Source of the DNA: Phoebastria nigripes
Taxonomy: Eukaryota > Chordata > Aves > Procellariiformes > Diomedeidae
Direction of reading: 5' to 3'
DNA length: 64,000 nt
Assembly: GCA_035582835.1 (NCBI GenBank)
Contig: JAYKAV010002464.1
Coordinates: forward strand, 248,001-312,000
Numbering within the stretch: the first letter of the stretch is position 1; the number at the start of each line of letters is the position of its first letter. A program made the position numbers and the translations under genes. Below, piece after piece: positions 39,301 through 52,197 of the stretch. The notes beneath the pieces were generated by a model. That model was not told where the DNA came from. It worked only from the letters and a program-made list of their open reading frames with translations, and did not search any database.

Positions 39301-42300
39301 TGACTTCATTATTCAGTTTCATATTTAATGTAAAATTCAGTATTAAGTTATCCACAGAATTTTCTCGTACTCCCTGATTTATTTTTTTTCTAGCAGTGCA
39401 TGTCAGGCTTGATTCCCCCGCCCCCAGCTCTTACAAAGTGTTTGTTTAGCCAGGAAGGCATGGAGAGCAGCTCAATGTTTTGGATCTTGAGAGGCATTTT
39501 GGAGTTGTTGGAAGCGTCTCACTCCTTCCTCTGGTTTCGTGTAAACAGCTTCGCTGGCTGTTGCAGAAGGGAGGAGAACCTTTCAGCTGCGGGAACGGTG
39601 GCCAGCAANCAGGAGCGGAGGAGCGGTGTGTTGGATGTAAAATCCTTTTGGCAGCCAGAGCTGGAGACATTTTGTCAAGTGGCCTGAGTGGTGATGATCA
39701 GTAACAAAACCTTTCAAAGAACTGCAAAAGTTTGTCTCAAGGATCTGCATTCGCACTGTACTTTCAAGGGAGGTACTTTGCTAACGAATCTGAATTTTCA
39801 AATGATGATACGAAAACTTTAATTTTAGTCAAACTGCATAACATTTTCCAGTCTCCTCCCCAGCTATTTCATTACAAGCTTTGCATTTGTATCTTTCCTA
39901 AGTTTTGTTTAAAAAGCTGAATGCTAGGCTATTTTTTTTAAAAAGTTGCAGTATATGATCTGAATTCAGAAATATTCTTCCTGAAGGTTATTGATACTTA
40001 GGAAGGAAAAATTCATGCCTCATGGGCTTAGTTAAACTTCTCTTTGGGAGAGGTTTGAATGAGACTGTTTGATTCTTTAGTCTCTGACTCAAATTGCAAT
40101 CTTAAGAAGAATTCAACACCACTCATGAAATACATTCTGATAAACTCACTTTTAACATCAATGTTTTGCATATTGCTTAATAAAATCATAGTGGGTGGAA
40201 TGAAGATTGTTCTGACTCCTGATGGCTTTTGGCTTGAGGCTCCATGTGAAACAGGCAGGTATGTAACATGGGACAGTAATCTCATTTATTGCTGTTTTGC
40301 GTTTCTAGGACTGCAAGTCCACACATGAAAAGTTAGTGACTTTCCTTTTAAAATCAGACCTTCTTTTGTAATTGCAACGATAAAGTAAACTTAAACACCT
40401 CTAATGTGAGTTTTAATTTAAGCTCTTCCAATGTGCCCTGTTGTAGAAAGACAGAAGAGCAGCGTTCCCCAAAATACGCAACTTTGTTTCAAAAGATGGA
40501 CTTTGTCACTTTCACGCCTTTCTAGCTGCAATTAGCATGTTCTGTCACTGCAAATGGTTTTACTGCATTATTGTAATTTCCAGGGTAGTATTAAAATGTA
40601 TACACGGGACATGTGAGAAGGAGCTGCAAAATTATTTTCAACTGATTGCAGATACGGTATCCAAAAGCTCCCTCCAAGTGATCTGCCTAATTCAAATGAA
40701 GGATGAGATAATGCTGAAAAAGACCAGGCATCTACACGCTGGCTGTCTTCCATTCCTTCAGTGTACATCTAAGTTCACCATAAATTGTTTTGTATCGTTA
40801 AATTGGCTAAGTAGGTTGTTGCAATGTGGTGCCATTATGAGGCATTCAGTTGTTTCAGGATTTGGCAGAAACCCAGTTTACATACGTGCAGAGGAGCAAA
40901 AAATATCAGCTCCTGATTGCGTGTGTTTCATCTGTAGCCTGAAAGGAAAGTCATTGTATAGTTTGGGGGAAGAAAAAGCTTCTCTATTTAAATAAAGTAT
41001 GTGCTGTTTTACTGAACTGTTACCTACAAGATCTGTACGTGATTGAGAGCCACTGAGCTGCATGAGCAGATAAGATCTTTGCCACCAAGCCGCAGAAGGT
41101 ACTTGGGGACATTGGTAGTTGGGGATAGGAGGAAGTGACGGTTGTGCCTCGGGTCAGTCATGGTACGGTTTTAGGTACTTTCTGGAAAAGGGAAGCTACA
41201 AAAAAAAGATTGAAAGAAAGCTTCAGGGAGCAAAGAGGAAAAATGGCGTTCTCTGTGATTACTAGGGAGTAAGAGTAGAGAGCATGAGGAAAAGCAAGAG
41301 TAAGAAAATTTGGCAGAACACTGTGCATTATATCTAGTTGAAGTCATTTTTTCCTATTTAAAAACACTGATATTTGTGTGTTGTTTTTTCCCAAGTTCCT
41401 ATACATCCTATGGAGTGGAACTGCCGATTCTCTGAAGACATGCAGGGGGAGGGTCTGTTGTAGACAGGCCGGTTATGTATCTGCTGCTCTTGTGGTCAAA
41501 TGTCATTTATGATTGCAGTAATCATTTTCCTTGCTTCTACCTTGCATTAAGTTCTGAAGAATTTTGCTCACACTGAAAGTAGAGCTAAAAATATCAAAGC
41601 AAGACCTTTAAACAAGGATAAGAGAGTAAATATTTGTATATCCTGCTCTCTGAACAGGTTTGGAAAGCAAAATTCATTTTCAGTCAGGTACTCCTATCAA
41701 TGAGACTATTCTTTCCTGCATTGTCACAAAATGGTATACATGACCAGAGGATTTTCATCTTAAAGAGCTGCTACAGGAAACGTTTCGGAACTGAATAAAG
41801 CACAAGGGAAGGGTTTGCACTGATGTAATGGCAGTTTTTGTGAATGGTCAGAATATAAGTTACGTACTAACACGCAAGCATAGTAGTATTTGCATTGCAT
41901 TTTTTCAAATATGGTTGACTAGTGTGTTGACAGCATCCATGTTAAACACCTGAAAAAAATCTCCTTAGACTTACTAGACATTGCAAAATCTGAGCTGTGA
42001 CTAACCATAATTAAATTATATTTTCTATCAGTCTCCAGCTTTGCTCCCCAAAGATTCCCTTGTCCTAGAAATTTAATTAGAAGGCTCAGGATGGATGCAC
42101 AAGTATTTGAATCTGCCACTGGAAAATGGATACTGCTGAGGAATCTGATTCTTCCTATCAGACTGGTTAGTGCCATGGTGAACACTGATGATATCAAGGC
42201 AGTAACCAAGTTCCTAAGACATTTACTAACAGATTATTTGAAGATACAGACTTGCTGTGACTGCACAAGAGTAGCAGCTTTCAGGCCAGAAAAACTTACT

Positions 42301-42661
42301 TTAAGTTACTCCTTGGTTTTTATGGTAGTTGAGCTTTGGCTTAGGAAGGCGTGTTCACAGACATTTAAGAAAAATGCACAATATAATTTAGGCTTTGCTT
42401 GCTTTTTTCTGGGAATAGTTCAGAAGCATATTTAGAAGGTGTGCTGTGGCTTCTGCAAGCCTCCCTCTTTTGCTACTGGCAGGAATCAGTTGACTTTAAA
42501 TCCAGATCTCCCTGTCTGAAGGACCACAGCATTTGTCTGTCCAGTATTCCCCTGACCCTCAGTGAAATTCAGTATGCTGCGGAATCCGACCCGTATTTTA
42601 GGATTTCTGTCCTTTTCAGTTGAATCCTCTTCAGAGGTTTCCTCTTTTCCATTCTCTACAG

Positions 42662-42825
42662 GGAATCTGGCGCATCCCCGTGGATGAGATCGACCGCCCG
42701 GGCAGTTTTGCATCTCATATGAACCGCTCTATTGTCTTACTGCTAAATGTGCTGTCACAACTAAAGGATTACAACACCTTGCTGAAAGTCTCATCTATGT
42801 TACAGAGGACCCCTGATCAGGGAAA
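42662..42825 (+). CDS. CABIN1: CABIN1 exon D
   Basis: This 164-base exon starts at a codon boundary after tctctacag and ends two bases into a Lys codon before gtatga. It begins [16 protein letters not shown], passes through [16 protein letters not shown] and ends [12 protein letters not shown]. It is among the most conserved stretches of CABIN1. The amphipathic [17 protein letters not shown] segment is predicted helical and continues the repeat scaffold. A phase-0 start means that any upstream phase-0 exon, known or alternative, would join in frame. Confidence 0.97.
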
Positions 42826-44863
42826 GTATGATATATTTATTTTAATCCATTACTTTGTAAAGCTTTGAATATATTTTGTTCACTGTGTAACTGTTCTATT
42901 TAAAGACATTCTTAGTTTAGGAAAAAAGTCTTTAGACAGATTTGCTTGGGAATATAGTGGAATGATGGTTAATTTTTCTCAGGATTATGATTCCATAGTA
43001 GAGTCTAGAATTTCTCTGCATTTCTCTTGAAACTCAGAGCAGCCATACAGCTGCCGTAACAGACTTGCAGAGGTTTTCTGTCATGTGGAGAGATTCACTG
43101 GTGGAACAGAGCATCATGACTTCTGCACCCCTCTGCTGGCCTCTTGCATAAGAGCTATGTCCAGTGAGGGAGGTCACAGCCCAGGCATCCTGGCTTCCTG
43201 TAATCCTTGACTGAACAATGGTTATGTGCCTGTTGGCACCTGATGCTATTTAAAAAGCTTATCCTGTTCAGGGGTGATCTAATTTTAATTGCATTAACCT
43301 TATTTAAGAAAAAAAGAAGCCATTTAACGTGAGCTATATACAGATTCATATCAATAGGAAGACAAAAATAAACATCTAAGGAAAACATTGAAGCAATTGA
43401 GGTAGAATTCTAGTAGCTTGCCGAGTGGGAAACGTTGAAATTAGTCGCTGGCAAATGCTTGAGAAATTGAACGGAATGATTGATGGCAATAAGTTGGAGG
43501 CATTGAAGGTTTCTTCATGTGTTCTTGAGTGTGCGTGCATGTGGATTTGCATAGATCATAGTATGTCTGGGAATATGTCATGGCATGTTCAGCAAATTTG
43601 AAGCCAAAAATACTTTGACTTTTAGCATATCAGAAGTACTGGACCATAGAAGGTTTAAATTCTGTCCTAAGCAAGCCCACAGTTGTACTAAAAATACTAT
43701 GTTATTTATAAGTCTAGACTGAATTTAACAAACAAGTAGTTTGACATGTTGGATCAGCCAGTGCCAGCCATGGTGAACTGCAATCGTTACAGGAACTTAT
43801 AAATGCAAATATTCTGGGTGCGTCTGGTATATGCCTGTAACAACCCTATTTTCAAAAATAGGGGGGTTTTAGCTGAACTTTAGTTATTACTGAACTAATG
43901 AGGAGTCAGGTTTTTGTATCTTTTGTCTGAAAAGCAAACCATAAAATTACCAATTTAATGTAATACTGTAGAGAGAAAATATGTTTCTTAAAAATGTTGG
44001 CTTTTTGGCTGAAATAGTACCCTTCAAAATTATTTACTTGATTTTTAGCCCTCTCATTAAAACCAGCCAATCTGAAATAGAAATTCAGTTTTCCATTAAA
44101 CTCAATTAGGTGGGACTGATGACTGGAAATGTTTTCCTTGAAAGTAGACTAAAGCATTGTGTCAGAATACACTGATGTTACAATGCTCTAGTAAATTAAA
44201 TGAAGCTATAGAGTGAATAAGTTTTACACATACAATATTTGTTTTCTTTTTTATATTACTAAATAGGAAAAAAGGTATTAGCACACCAGTGTCTTAGCTC
44301 TAAAAAACCTAGATTCAGAGGCAACTGATACGACCAACGAGAAAGAATTTGCTCATGTCCTTAATCTCACATGCACGGTTTATCCAGAACATGAAAATCA
44401 CCTGACAGTACAAGATAGCTTTGTGTGACTAATACTCTTTTTCAAGAAAAGGTTTGAATAAAAAGCTGGTATTTGAGGGGCACAGAAAGCTTGATATAAG
44501 AAAACTGTAATTCTGGTTGTCTGTTTTGCTCTGGGTTTGGTTTGTTTGGTTTGGTTTTTTTTTCATTTCTCCCCTTCCCTCTGTTTGTAGATAGCATGAT
44601 CTTTTGCTTCATGCATGTCATCTTTGATGATTGTGGGGAGGGGAGAGGTAGAGGGAAACATAGCTAAAGTGTTATATTTCAATATGCAACTGTATATGTT
44701 TTGTTTGCTTTCTTCTAACTTGTTTTAAAATTGTTGTGATGGGGGTTTTTTGTTGTTTTTTTTGTTTGTTTGTTTGTTTGTTTTTAATGTTCTGGTTCTT
44801 GCTTTTGAAGTCCTATAAGCTTTTGGCAGTTAGCTTAATTTCTGTTATCTTACTGTGGCACAG
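42826..44863 (+). other. CABIN1: CABIN1 intron D (2.0 kb)
   Basis: Bounded by gtatga and gcacag. AT-rich, with T/G-rich low-complexity stretches near 44535-44565 and a (TTTG)n run at 44761-44785, just ahead of the acceptor of exon E. No coding signal seen. Confidence 0.92.
44761..44785. repeat. (TTTG)n microsatellite
   Basis: About six tandem TTTG units inside a longer T/G-rich stretch, 80 bases before exon E. The tract could contribute pyrimidines and CUG/UGU-type elements to the 3' splice region. That effect is only an inference. Confidence 0.9.
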
Positions 44864-44960
44864 GAAGTACTTGCGTGATGCAGATCGTCAAGTTCTGGCC
44901 CAACAAGCCTTTGTGCTTACAGTGAAAGTGTTGGAGGACACTCTCAACGATCTAACACAG
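44864..44960 (+). CDS. CABIN1: CABIN1 exon E
   Basis: This 97-base exon supplies the last base of the split Lys codon, then [18 protein letters not shown] and [13 protein letters not shown], and ends at a codon boundary before gtaagg. With exon D it gives [12 protein letters not shown], matching the recalled mammalian junction exactly, which fixes both splice sites. The content is helical and closes the conserved repeat region before the disordered, divergent exon F. Confidence 0.97.
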
Positions 44961-46159
44961 GTAAGGCAGTAGTGCGTTTAACAGTCGTTGATTTAGTAAT
45001 TAGATTTTTCTAGGTTCAGTGTACTCATTCCTTAGATCTTCTGAGGCTGAAGGGCTACATTCTTATCACTTATTTCTAATACCTTTTGTTTATATGCAAC
45101 TACACAGAAATTTTTGAAATCCAGTAACAAATACAGTTGTTGAGAATGGATTGCAGTAAGTTTGGTTTGACTGTCCCTTAAATTTTAAATGATGGTAGTT
45201 ACATGGAGTATAAGAACAGCTACATTTTCAGGTGGAGTCTATTGGAAATTTCCTTTTAAAATTAACTAAGATTCCTCTTGCAAAACAAAACCAGGCAACT
45301 AGATATTACATGCCTAGGCATTTTTAACTGCTAGTCCTTGACAGCACCACACCTGCTATTAACAGTTAATTGTAATTTAGATTTAAATTTAGAGACTAAT
45401 CAGTTTCCAGGTTAAGATAAATGGAAATTGGAGGTTTATTTGGTAAACACATTCAAGGAAGAACTTGTTCCTAAGCGTTTTCCAAATTAACAGATTATAG
45501 GCGTAACAAATTAAATGAAAACATCCTGAAGAACACTGGAACTCTGTGTATGAAATTGTTGGTTCATAAATCCAGATGGAAGAATTGTATCATTAGCAAT
45601 TTTTGAAAGAAGAAATGATGTACTGAGGTTTTATACCTTTGGACCATCACCAAAGTAAAGGTACAAAAATTAAAATAGTATAGCAGAGTTTAGCATACTT
45701 CTTGATCTACTAACAAGAAGAAAGTTATGTAAGAGCAACCAAAGGGAAGATTCTTAAGTTTGAGGTTCATCTGCAGCTGCCAAAAGACACAGGTTCAGTT
45801 TTTATTTCAATACATTAGAAGAAAATTTTGTGCTATTTTGTGCTTGGATTTCATTTAGTTGGATCCCATAGCATAGACTGAAGTAGTGGGGGAAGAAAAA
45901 ACATTACAGCTTTGGTTCAGCCTGTGCTGTTGATTTCTCTGTGGTGTTTTCATTGGTTATAATACTTTAATTGCAAGACTTGTGGCTTGGATTAATTAAT
46001 ATTCAGGAACAAACAAGAATGAACATGGAATAAATGCATTTTCTTCAGCAGAGGCAGTAATGTAAAGGTGCTCATTGTCAATATTCATGGTAGTCATAGC
46101 TGTGCTCAAATGCTTTCTGATTTCAATAGTAACAGAGAAGAATGACTTCTTTTATTAAG
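44961..46159 (+). other. CABIN1: CABIN1 intron E (1.2 kb)
   Basis: Starts gtaagg and ends with the weaker acceptor ttattaag. The exon border at 46160 was chosen because only it preserves frame from exon E. The better-looking tttcag 7 bases downstream would shift frame. AT-rich, with nothing else recognised. Confidence 0.85.
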
Positions 46160-46801
46160 GTTTCAGAAGATCAGAGTTCGAAGTCTTCTAACCTTGCTTC
46201 AGGAAGGATGACAACAGATGTCTCTAATAAAACTAGTGCTGAAGAGGGGAAAGACGTCCTTCCCAAAAAGCCAGTTTTATCGGATGGAGTAGTACATAAT
46301 ACTGAAAATGGAGTAAAGGAAGTGACCCAGGGACAAATTCCCAATGCTATGGACGTATTGGAACAAGAGGACAAGAGTGACAAGGAAATTAAAGAGCTCC
46401 CTAGGCCTGGTTCAGTTGAGCCTATGGATCTTGATGGATATTCCAATGACCCTGAAAAAATTGATACTTCATGTAAACGCAGCGAGCCAGACCGTCTTCA
46501 GTCTGGCAGGAACTCAAAGGAGAGAGCTCCAGAGAGCCGGACTCCAGAACTTTCTTTGGAAGAGCTAAGTATCAGCTCAAAACATCAGCAGCAGGCAGCT
46601 AAAGGAATAGTTCAAGCAGTACCTACAGAAGAACCTGTCCAGAGATCAAGCAGGAAGAGGAAATTACTTGAGGATGTGGAGTCTGGGAAAACACTTCTAT
46701 TCGATGCTTATCGGGTATGGCAGCAAGGTCAGAAAGTTATGGCCTATGACCTGGGTAAAATTGAGAAGATCATGTCTGAAACGTACATGCTGATTAAACA
46801 G
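46160..46801 (+). CDS. CABIN1: CABIN1 exon F (large exon)
   Basis: This exon has 642 bases, 214 codons, with phase 0 on both sides and a donor gtaaag. The first three quarters are hydrophilic, acidic and Ser-rich, and probably disordered. They include GRMTTDVSNK near the start and EPMDLDG and the conserved ELSLEELSIS later. The last quarter is highly conserved: a basic cluster RKRK (46652-46663) that could act as a nuclear localisation signal, then the helical AYRVWQQGQKV and IEKIMSETYMLIKQ. From memory, the mammalian protein has a longer Pro/Ala-rich insert between LSIS and the basic cluster. Here that linker is shorter and Gln-rich. Confidence 0.96.
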
Positions 46802-47264
46802 GTAAAGTATTTTATCATTAAATGTAATTTCTCTATATGACCTCAGACATTATTATAGAATAATAACAGTTGACAAACCAAGCAGTATAAAATTGGCCCT
46901 ATATGCGTTCAAAAGTTGGGGAGATGAATATCTCCCAAAGAACCACTCTCTTAACAAGACCACTGCTAGAGCAGGGGTGGGGGAAAGTAGGACCCTCTAT
47001 GTTTTGGAACGAAATTTCTGAAATCAGTTAAGAGCTATAATACCAATTATGCGGTGTTTGTTCATGCTAAATGTTAGTTTGAATTGAGACAGTTGTATAC
47101 CTTTGAATATATACTCCTGAATAACTTAAGATCACTGTTCTGCCATAGAAATGCTGCTTCTCCCCCTTACTCCCATGCTCTACATCCTCATTGCATCTGA
47201 ATTTAATTAGATTTATAAATGAGCTAAGTAATTACAACTTCATTAATTGTGATTCTGTGTTCAG
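46802..47264 (+). other. CABIN1: CABIN1 intron F (463 bases)
   Basis: Short intron bounded by gtaaag and tgttcag. No repeats or coding signals seen. Confidence 0.95.
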
Positions 47265-47339
47265 GTGGATGAAGAAGCAGCACTTGAACAGGCAGTCAAG
47301 TTTTGCCAGGTGCATATGGGAGCATCAGCACAGAAACAG
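47265..47339 (+). CDS. CABIN1: CABIN1 exon G (75 bases)
   Basis: A small exon of exactly 25 codons, phase 0 to phase 0, between tgttcag and gtaagc. It encodes [19 protein letters not shown] and ends SAQKQ, nearly identical to the recalled mammalian protein (VHLGAAAQRQ). It extends the helix that ends exon F. Because its length is a multiple of three, skipping it would remove 25 residues and keep frame. Confidence 0.97.
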
Positions 47340-50300
47340 GTAAGCTCTGTGAAGTCCCTGGCTGTTTGTAACATGCTTCTATTAATTCATCTGTACAATC
47401 AAGTCTGTCACTGAGTGTTGCAGCAATTAGAAATATCTACTTTCCTTGTATTGTTGTCATCTACTATAAGTGGGGCCACATTAGTGTAGGGAGCTCACCC
47501 CTTTTGTTAGGGTCATTGCTACTATTTATGTCAGGCTTGAAGGACAGTTTGCGTGCCCAAAAGCTTTTGGGGAAACTCCAAACAATCTTCAAATAGAAGT
47601 GTTTATGGCACATTACAATTTTCTTAATGTCCACATCATTCCTCAGCATTTCATGGATAGTAATTATTTCTCTCTGATCCCTAAGGGCTAACAACCTCAT
47701 CAGCTCTTCCTTTGCTAACATTGCACTCTGCTCCAGAGGTACCAAATATCTTTTCTCTCAGCTTGCATGGTTGAGAATCTAATTTTAACTCTATTATATT
47801 ACTCAGTTTGTTTTTAGCTTGTAGTTTCTGGGTTTATCCAGCAAACAATTANAGAGCTTTAAAGGGATGGTTATTTGTCAGTCCTTAATGTGAAATCAAA
47901 GCCAAGAAGAAAACTGGATGAATGACATGTTTAGTGTTCGTTCCTTTTGACAGCAAACCATCAGTTGAAAGCCCCAAAGTATTTTCTAGTTTTGTACTTT
48001 CTGTAATTTTTGCCACCAGCACACAATGAAGCAGTTACTCAGCAGATTTTGACTAAAAGATAAAATACTTTTTGAAGAAAAATCTATGTTCCTAGTTAAT
48101 AGTCTGTGTTTTAATACTGCTCGGGGCTTCGTGCATGTTTTATTCTATGAAAACGTAGTTTGTGTTATCAATTGCTAGCTCTCAAAAGTAATTAAAATAG
48201 TATTTGTCTAAAAAGATTGGAAAAAAAATCTGTTGGAGTGCAACTTAGAAATCCTCTGTTGTCTTTGAGTGTTTCACAAGTGGTGGTCTGTGTCATGCTT
48301 AAGTGTGTAAATCAGGAAGCATCTCTAAGATTTTCTGCACAAGAAAGGTAGATAACTATGTGGATATGTTGAATCATGATCAGTACTGATTTAAAGTAGA
48401 GCTCTTTCAGAAATGTCTTGAACAAACTTGTTTTATGACCTGCAGAAATTTATTCTGGTTTTCTGCAGTTTGTCTCTTCTGTCCCTCAAGTATCTCTTCT
48501 CCTATTATTTCATCTTCCCATCATGTCTTGTAACTTCATCTTCCTGTCATGTGTCTTACCCAGTAGAAGTACAAGGAGAAGTACATGCTATGACTAGTCT
48601 AGAGATATCCACACGCTGCATTCCAACTTGCCAGTTACCAGAAAAAAAGTATTATGGTTGCAGGGAGGGGGAAAATTGCCTGCTTCTCTATCACTTGATT
48701 CTTTCCCTTTGCCTAGGCACTGATTTTCGTAAAAATGGAAGGACAGTAAAAGTCTTTCAGAATTTCTCTTCATCTTCCAAATTTGGATGAGGCTTTTCCT
48801 CTGTAAAATAGAGCCATCTCTGCTTTGCAAAAACATAAGCTTTTGAGGAGGTATATCTCTGATGTTAGCAAGTTAAATACTGTCTTAGGTATTCAAATCC
48901 ATTTCACATTTATCTCACCTGTTTTTCAAAATAAATACATTTCTTAAACCTTCAGATAATTCTTCTAGTTTCTGAAGCAAATTCAATATCTATCACTAGA
49001 ACACCGCCTCTGTTCTTTATATCTTTTCAACCTAACCTCAAATAATGCATGTTGCCTGGTCCTCCCTTCAGTGTGTTAACGTACATGACAAATGCTTCTC
49101 AGAACTAAAGTGCAACTGTGTTAGAGATGCTGGTTAATAGGTAGTGGAACTTACAAGGTGAACCTTCTGTACTATATAGAGTTAAGAGGTCTTCCTTTTA
49201 GGTTTTTCTGCCTAGTGGAGCTGAAGAAAATTGAGGCTATAGGTCAACTCCTGTAACAAGGTTTAGTGCTGTCTACTCTGCAACTTCAGGAAAAGCACAT
49301 ATTTCTGTATCTTTTGTGAAAGATTCCAGATATTTTTTGTTTCCATTTAAGATACGTGCCTTCCAATGGAGCTTGAACCTTGTGTTTTCATGCACTGTTC
49401 TCTTGAATCTATGGGTACTTGTTCTCCTCATCTCATTTTGATGAATATTGTTTTATTGGAGATTATTAGTCCAGGAGGGTAGAGGAGCTTCAAACCCTCA
49501 GGGCAGACTCTGTTATACAGCATTTGTTCTAGACAAGATTATCTTCACACTAAATTTCTTCCTGAAACGGTGTTAGTTTTAGTTGTCAGGAGGCATGCCA
49601 ACCTGTGTTTTTCCATGTGCTGTGTAGAAGGTCTGAGTCTTGAGTATCCATAAAGGTTTCCAGTTGTTAATACTGAGATAAAAATTATCTAACAGTGCAT
49701 CTAGTTAAAATGTGCGTTGGTACAGTGCATCTCCTAGCAGAGTAACAGGAGAGGATGTAAGAGTAAAGGGAGTTTCTCTTTTATTAGATTTTCATGGAAG
49801 TAACTTTCTCCAATTTGTGCCCCTCAAGAAGTCAGTAACATTTTTCCATTGAACTATAGGAATGAACAGAAGTGTCAAGAGAGGTATTCTAGTAGAAGTG
49901 TTTCTTTGCTCATAGTCTGGTATTTAACAGATTTTTTTTTTTTTAATAAAGAAATCTTGGCTCAGAATGTTAAGACTTTTTTAGTTGATCTTGGGGAAAA
50001 ATAGGAGTCATCGCACTGTGATTTATAACTTCAAAATAAAAAGAATTTGCTAATAAACTTCTTTAAAAAGTAATGTTACTGTTTGCTTTTTGGATGTATT
50101 CACCTTTTCAAAAACTACTCAACAAACTCGCATGTATCGGCCAAGTTCCTTGCTGGGCTTGCTTGAAGATTCTGGGTATGCGATTGCTATGCCAGCTCTT
50201 CCAGCGAAGTCAACAGTTACTCAGGCATGTGGCAAAACATTAGAATGGTGAAAAACCTGCNCACAAACTAATCTTGAAAGTAGATACAATAGATGAGCTA

Positions 50301-52167
50301 GTATTTAACTGCACTGGAAGTGATGAGATTTCCTGTTAAATCACTCGAAATAAAACATACCTCTTCACGTGATGCGCTTCGAAGCTTGTAACGTTCCCTT
50401 TTAGGAAGCGGTCCCAGCTAATGAGATTATCATGTACTGCATTCACATTTTTGTCTGTTTCTAGCAGGGTCTTGTAAGCTGTGTGAAGCTGCCCTACTGC
50501 TAGTATAACACTATGAATTAGTGTGGAGACACAGGAATAGCCGCCCTTGTAGACATCTGTCTGTTTTCAACAGACTGAATCCTGTTTTATTTAAAATTGG
50601 CAAGTATTTGCCTTCTGTAAACAAATGATGTCACGTGTAGAGCTGCCACAGCCCAGAGAAGTGCTTTGTTATTGGATAGTTTGAGTAGGCTTATAGGGCC
50701 TGTGGTTCTTCAGTCACTCATCACAAGAAATTGACAGTCCAAAAAAAAAAAAAAAGTGAACGCAAAACCCACCTTGATACATGTCTTTCTCTGCTGGTTG
50801 TTGTATTTTACATTTACAGTTAGTATATGGTTTCTTTATGAGAGTTTTCACTTGCTACTAAAAGTTAGGAGTTATTTGAATTATGGGTTTTCAACTTTTC
50901 TTCCAGACCAGTCAGAGTTTTTAACCTAAATATTTAACAACTCCATTGAAATCTTTTTATATGCCTCTTCAGGCATAAGCAGGAAACAATACAGCAATTG
51001 GTAAACGGAATTTGACAAAGTGTGTTGTTATACTTTTGTGATAAGATCTAATAGCTTGGCAATACTGTCACCTTTTCACTTGATTTCAGAAATCCTCTGT
51101 AGTCCTGATGACTGATGCAATGTTAACGTGTATTGAGCCAATGAGACTCTAGCATCATCTTCTACAAAGTCAGCTAAATACATGGGGAAGTGGCTTAGAA
51201 AGGTTGGCTCCCAGCTTTGAAGAAGGCAGAAAAAGATGGTGGTACAAAACCTTGCCATGATAAGTTCCTGTGCTCCTGGAGAACTGTTGAAATTGAAGTA
51301 TTCTCTATTGAAATATGACATATCAACAAAGAAATTAGTGTAGATGCTCTGTCATGAGATCTTGCATAGGGTGGCGACATACCCAGAAGATTGTGTTTCA
51401 GGAAGGCGTCCTTTATACATGTTCATAGTTCAGGTGTTGCTTAACATCTTTATAGGATGCTTAACAGTATGCTTGTGCTTAGACTGTAATACCTTTAACA
51501 CAAAGATGTACCTAAGTGTACTCAGTACAGACTTAGATAAAATGCTATAGCATTAGAGCTCTAGTGTGGTGAGGAACCTTACTGGTTAAAAATCAGTTGA
51601 GCATCATCTTATCAATTAAACATCTTCTCAAACTTAATTGGATCCAACTCTTACTTTCAGGAGTAATTGATGTTTTCCCTTAGCAAACACAATTTTGCTT
51701 TACCAAATCCTACTAATGGGGGCTTTGAGTTTTTAATGTCTAATGCAGAAGCAGCTGAAGACCTAAAACAGTCTTCAAAGAGGCTACCAAAGAAAGACTT
51801 GTGAGTTTGAAAAAGCTGCTAGTAAATACAATATAAATTAATCCATGTATATTACCATATTTGGGGGGGAGGGGATTTTAGCTTTATGAATAATTTGTGC
51901 TGTGTTTTTATTAGGCTATGTTCAGTGTTACTGTAATAAGTACTTACTGTTAAACCATAATGGTGAAGTAAAATCTGAGCTTATAACACTATCTAATGTG
52001 GAAGTGAAATGGGGGGGGAAGACTAAAATTTTTGGTTTTTTGCTTTTAATGAAAGGGAAAATCCTTTTTGGTGTGTGGGAACAGAGTAGCATAAACAGAT
52101 AATATTCCAGTAATTGATACAAAAATGTATTCAATGTAAGTTGCTGGGAGATTTCTTTCAGTATTCC

Positions 52168-52197
52168 AAAATAATAATAATAATAATAATAATAATT
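52168..52197. repeat. (AAT)n microsatellite
   Basis: About ten tandem AAT/ATA units. A typical length-variable trinucleotide tract in the intron. It also creates a false Tyr run when read on the minus strand. Confidence 0.95.

Larger units (their letters stand above)
11002..42661 (+). other. CABIN1: CABIN1 intron C (31.7 kb)
   Basis: Starts gtaagt and ends tctctacag. This intron is half the window. It carries an ancient LINE fragment (about 13205-13640), poly(A) tracts (16625, 36374), an (AAAAC)n run near 25850, an antisense CR1 (22751-23527) and a CpG island (about 29330-30260). It also holds an 18-bp tandem (33271-33306). I see no recognisable protein-coding gene nested in it. Scattered open frames such as 40537-40995 (152 codons, +) and 41919-42435 (both strands) match nothing I know. 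Confidence 0.9.

Noticed and set aside
40537..40995. 152-codon + strand open frame in intron C
   Set aside because: The longest AT-region frame in the window, but with no recognisable motif, no splice logic linking it to CABIN1 and an ordinary start context. Length is compatible with chance in 64 kb.
41919..42435. Overlapping open frames on both strands just before exon D
   Set aside because: The peptides look less random than most, so I considered a pseudogene. I could not match either strand to any family, and there is no poly(A) tail or repeat border.
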